A stretch of DNA of 64,000 bases from the NCBI GenBank assembly GCA_041666525.1, contig JBAYGT010000012.1:8481-72480 (forward strand). Direction: 5' to 3'. A program made the translations under genes and the position numbers. This DNA comes from JBAXTZ01 sp041666525. GTDB taxonomy: Bacteria > Bacillota > Negativicutes > JBAXTZ01. Below are positions 63,201-64,000 of this stretch, piece after piece. Below the pieces are notes generated by a model, which had not been told where the DNA came from, did no database searches, and saw only the letters and a list, made by a program, of their open reading frames with translations. The first letter of the stretch is position 1, and every line of letters begins with the position of its first letter.

Positions 63201-63832
63201 CGTGCAGCTGCTTGCGCTAACGGCTCTATCTGGGTTTCGAGTTCTGCCGTAATATCATCAATACGAACAATGTTGGCATTGGTATCATCAAGTTTACGTT
63301 GCGCTTCTTTTTTACGGTTTTTATATTTTCCAATTCCGGCAGCCTCTTCGAAAATCAAGCGACGGTCTTCGGGCTTGCTGTTCAAAACATCATCTGCCCG
63401 ATTTTGACTGATTATCGACATCGAATCTTTGCCAATCCCGGTCCCTGACAACAATTCATAGATATCCTTCAGTCGGCACGGAGCCTTATTGATGTAATAC
63501 TCACTTTCACCACTACGATACATCCTGCGGGTTATTGCAATTTCGTTAAAATCAATAGGAAATGTGCGCAGTGAATTATCCAAAACAACACTAACATTGG
63601 CGATATTGAGTGCTTTTCGCTTGGCGCTGCCATTGAATATTACATCTTCCATTTTCGAGCCACGCAAATTGCGCGCGCTCTGCTCGCCAAGCACCCAACG
63701 CAAAGCGTCGGCAACGTTGCTCTTGCCGCTGCCGTTGGGTCCGACTATCGCCGTAATATTGTTTTCAAAACCAAATTCTATTTTATCTGCAAAAGATTTG
63801 AAACCATAGGCTTCGATACGTTTTAAAACCAA
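60287..63832 (-). CDS. smc: Chromosome segregation protein SMC
   Basis: Structural-maintenance-of-chromosomes ATPase that, with ScpA and ScpB, organises the nucleoid. The 1181 residues have the N-terminal head (Walker A GPNGSGKSN near 32 and LGEQSARNLRG), coiled coil (about 165-500), a hinge (about 510-665, with GAIGELI, GRATFLPL and TPGGAITGGS), a second coiled coil, and the C-terminal head with signature LLSGGERALT and Walker B FCVLDELDAALDEANV near 1105. I prefer TTG 63832, with AGGTGG 5 bases upstream, giving MVLKRIEAYGFKSF; GTG 63841 is an alternative without a ribosome site. Confidence 0.96.
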   Translation of the reverse strand: MVLKRIEAYGFKSFADKIEFGFENNITAIVGPNGSGKSNVADALRWVLGEQSARNLRGSKMEDVIFNGSAKRKALNIANVSVVLDNSLRTFPIDFNEIAITRRMYRSGESEYYINKAPCRLKDIYELLSGTGIGKDSMSIISQNRADDVLNSKPEDRRLIFEEAAGIGKYKNRKKEAQRKLDDTNANIVRIDDITAELETQIEPLAQAAARTEKFNTLFAQLRELKVDALAIKLRKLNKYAADGQLRELEYSDESLAKDAALLVVETEKANTANNILALEEKIIQTEAKINELNLAYESGNGKIEVEKNRINLARERIQAIALELERVDAFHADAESTRAVLRDERLMLQVDIADSQKLISELAIAAQRATEAAVESERELALIRENAFARVQQTVQIRNNINMTRMETDNYARSCSRLDVEIAQCEAELRNVAAELEKHTQQSNQIALDINKLKVVAEKAANDQSAAKLALESVKVQKSALVDENRKLQIRKDVLHSLQQNYEGFSRATKAILTATGQWRAKIYGAIGELIVAKPEHALAIETALGQASQNLVCDDDATARQAIDYLKKLQVGRATFLPLANLRYSETNFPKDKLYGIIGRASQLVTYAERDNRAVEFLLGRILIADNFANAIKTAKALNFSARIVTLHGELLTPGGAITGGSTQKQSGGIVSRKAEIISLEQKLVETAKQLIDFSEKLNVAERQLSVVDECVRMHSLQLQKMQLQQAEKIISLQHIEETFERLTQSIEADRSERIALMDDRDERLGVCAALTEELHLSEQLESVDQTALNEKISELERLQAALVTAQEVLNNGKIERNSLLAKFDNAETRINDLVQTIQIHNDNKIRLTDEKITLKNTIFRAETEIAALGAQMLDYKQDKNQQNARLAESFENKHQLLQQQELFDKDLRSIRRRISDVQLRLADVRVQNERCRVEIENVCERAAADFHINLQEYIPTRDELSKIDGEIMSELDKQIEALGTINPNAIEEYQKNRDRYEFLVTQRTDLFDAQSKLVIMIAGMDEVMAEQFREAVEQIDKYFSDIFVRLFGGGTASIVFTQPDNMLETGIEVVVQIPGKRRQNMTLLSGGERALTVIALLFAMLQHQPSPFCVLDELDAALDEANVERFSEFIREYRERTQFIIITHRKRTMEVADKLHGITMEETGVSQLVSVKFADEVV

Positions 63833-63861
63833 ACCAGCCACCTGTTAAAATTAGTTTGTTC

Positions 63862-63870
63862 ATTATATCA
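63862..63870 (-). promoter_or_regulatory. Extended -10 promoter of smc
   Basis: TGA-TATAAT on the minus strand, 29 bases before the TTG start. The -35 region would fall in the end of the neighbouring insertion sequence. Confidence 0.5.
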
Positions 63871-63878
63871 CAATATCA

Positions 63879-64000
63879 GGGTCTGTGAAAAAAAGTCTGT
63901 AAATAGCCAACTATGATAAAATTTAAATAATCGTAGGAGGTTTTTTATGGCTAAGCGCAGAACCCCAATGAGCGAAGGAAAAAAGAACATCATCGCATCT
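63879..64000 (+). mobile_element. Left end of an IS256-like insertion sequence
   Basis: The element probably begins near 63879 with GGGTCTGTGAAAA, which resembles IS256-family terminal repeats; GTCTGTRAA occurs twice within 25 bases. A transposase start follows at 63947. The right end is outside the window, so the boundary cannot be confirmed by a matching inverted repeat or target duplication. Confidence 0.5.
63947..64000 (+). CDS. IS256-like transposase, N-terminal 18 residues (runs off right edge)
   Basis: ATG 63947 follows GTAGGAGG by 6 bases. The visible residues, MAKRRTPMSEGKKNIIAS, match the usual start of IS256-family (Mutator-type) transposases, where SEGKKNII is commonly seen. Only 54 bases are visible, so the family call rests on this short match. 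Confidence 0.6.
   Translation, partial: MAKRRTPMSEGKKNIIAS

Noticed and set aside
1..64000. CRISPR arrays, prophage genes, toxin-antitoxin or other defence islands
   Set aside because: No regularly spaced direct repeats, phage structural genes, integrases or paired small toxin/antitoxin frames were seen; only partial transposases occur at the two edges.

Overview
The window is a dense, low-to-moderate GC bacterial chromosome segment. It is most consistent with a diderm Firmicute of the class Negativicutes. Firmicute traits are a PolC-type replicative polymerase, a Thr-specific T-box leader before thrS, a split transketolase, an rpsU-yqeY operon, ylxR/ylxQ between nusA and infB, and a DUF5665 protein. 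Diderm traits are an RND efflux pump with its adaptor, an outer-membrane beta-barrel protein ending in Phe, and an LD-carboxypeptidase. I cannot place the genus; amino-acid catabolism and storage genes would suit an Acidaminococcus/Phascolarctobacterium-like organism, but that is inference.

Layout. 1-495 is the 5' part of an IS4-like transposase running off the left edge. 670-7724 carries phosphoglucomutase, an RND pump with its adaptor, and an LD-carboxypeptidase. 7731-9883 carries phoH-ybeY and rpsU-yqeY. 9974-13819 is a hutU-ftcD-hutI histidine-degradation operon. 13900-15548 holds a 3D-domain secreted protein, a GNAT protein and tRNA-Gly(GCC). 15562-23038 is the most unusual block: comM, an M20 amidohydrolase, cyanophycinase, a short cyanophycin-synthetase-like enzyme and a separately promoted glutamine-synthetase-like protein. 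23156-27421 runs rightward (era, DUF502, CorC-like, recO, DUF4342). 27457-32935 holds an orphan sugar-binding protein, split transketolase, radC and T-box-controlled thrS. fba follows rightward. 34371-42129 has an outer-membrane protein, rluD-like, lspA, three tandem small membrane proteins, ileS, ribF and truB. 42142-48500 is nrnA-rbfA-infB-ylxQ-ylxR-nusA-rimP. 48620-58376 is polC, proS, ispG, rseP, dxr and cdsA, headed by uppS. rplS, a DJ-1 protein and smc follow, and the 5' end of an IS256-like transposase closes the window.

How genes work together. The hut genes turn urocanate into glutamate. The cyanophycin-type block would build and break down an amide-linked amino-acid polymer or related peptide. 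The GS-like protein may add a nitrogen-assimilation or ligase step. uppS-cdsA-dxr-rseP-ispG-proS-polC and rimP-nusA-ylxR-ylxQ-infB are conserved housekeeping arrays for isoprenoid/phospholipid synthesis and for transcription/translation.

Main points for a second look: the CphA2-like enzyme with an eroded Mur-ligase P-loop beside a cyanophycinase; a PolC with no exonuclease insertion; three tandem DUF5665-like membrane proteins; a decayed amino-acid permease start between proS and polC; and a strong terminator inside the infB-rbfA array. No CRISPR array, prophage or rRNA was seen.
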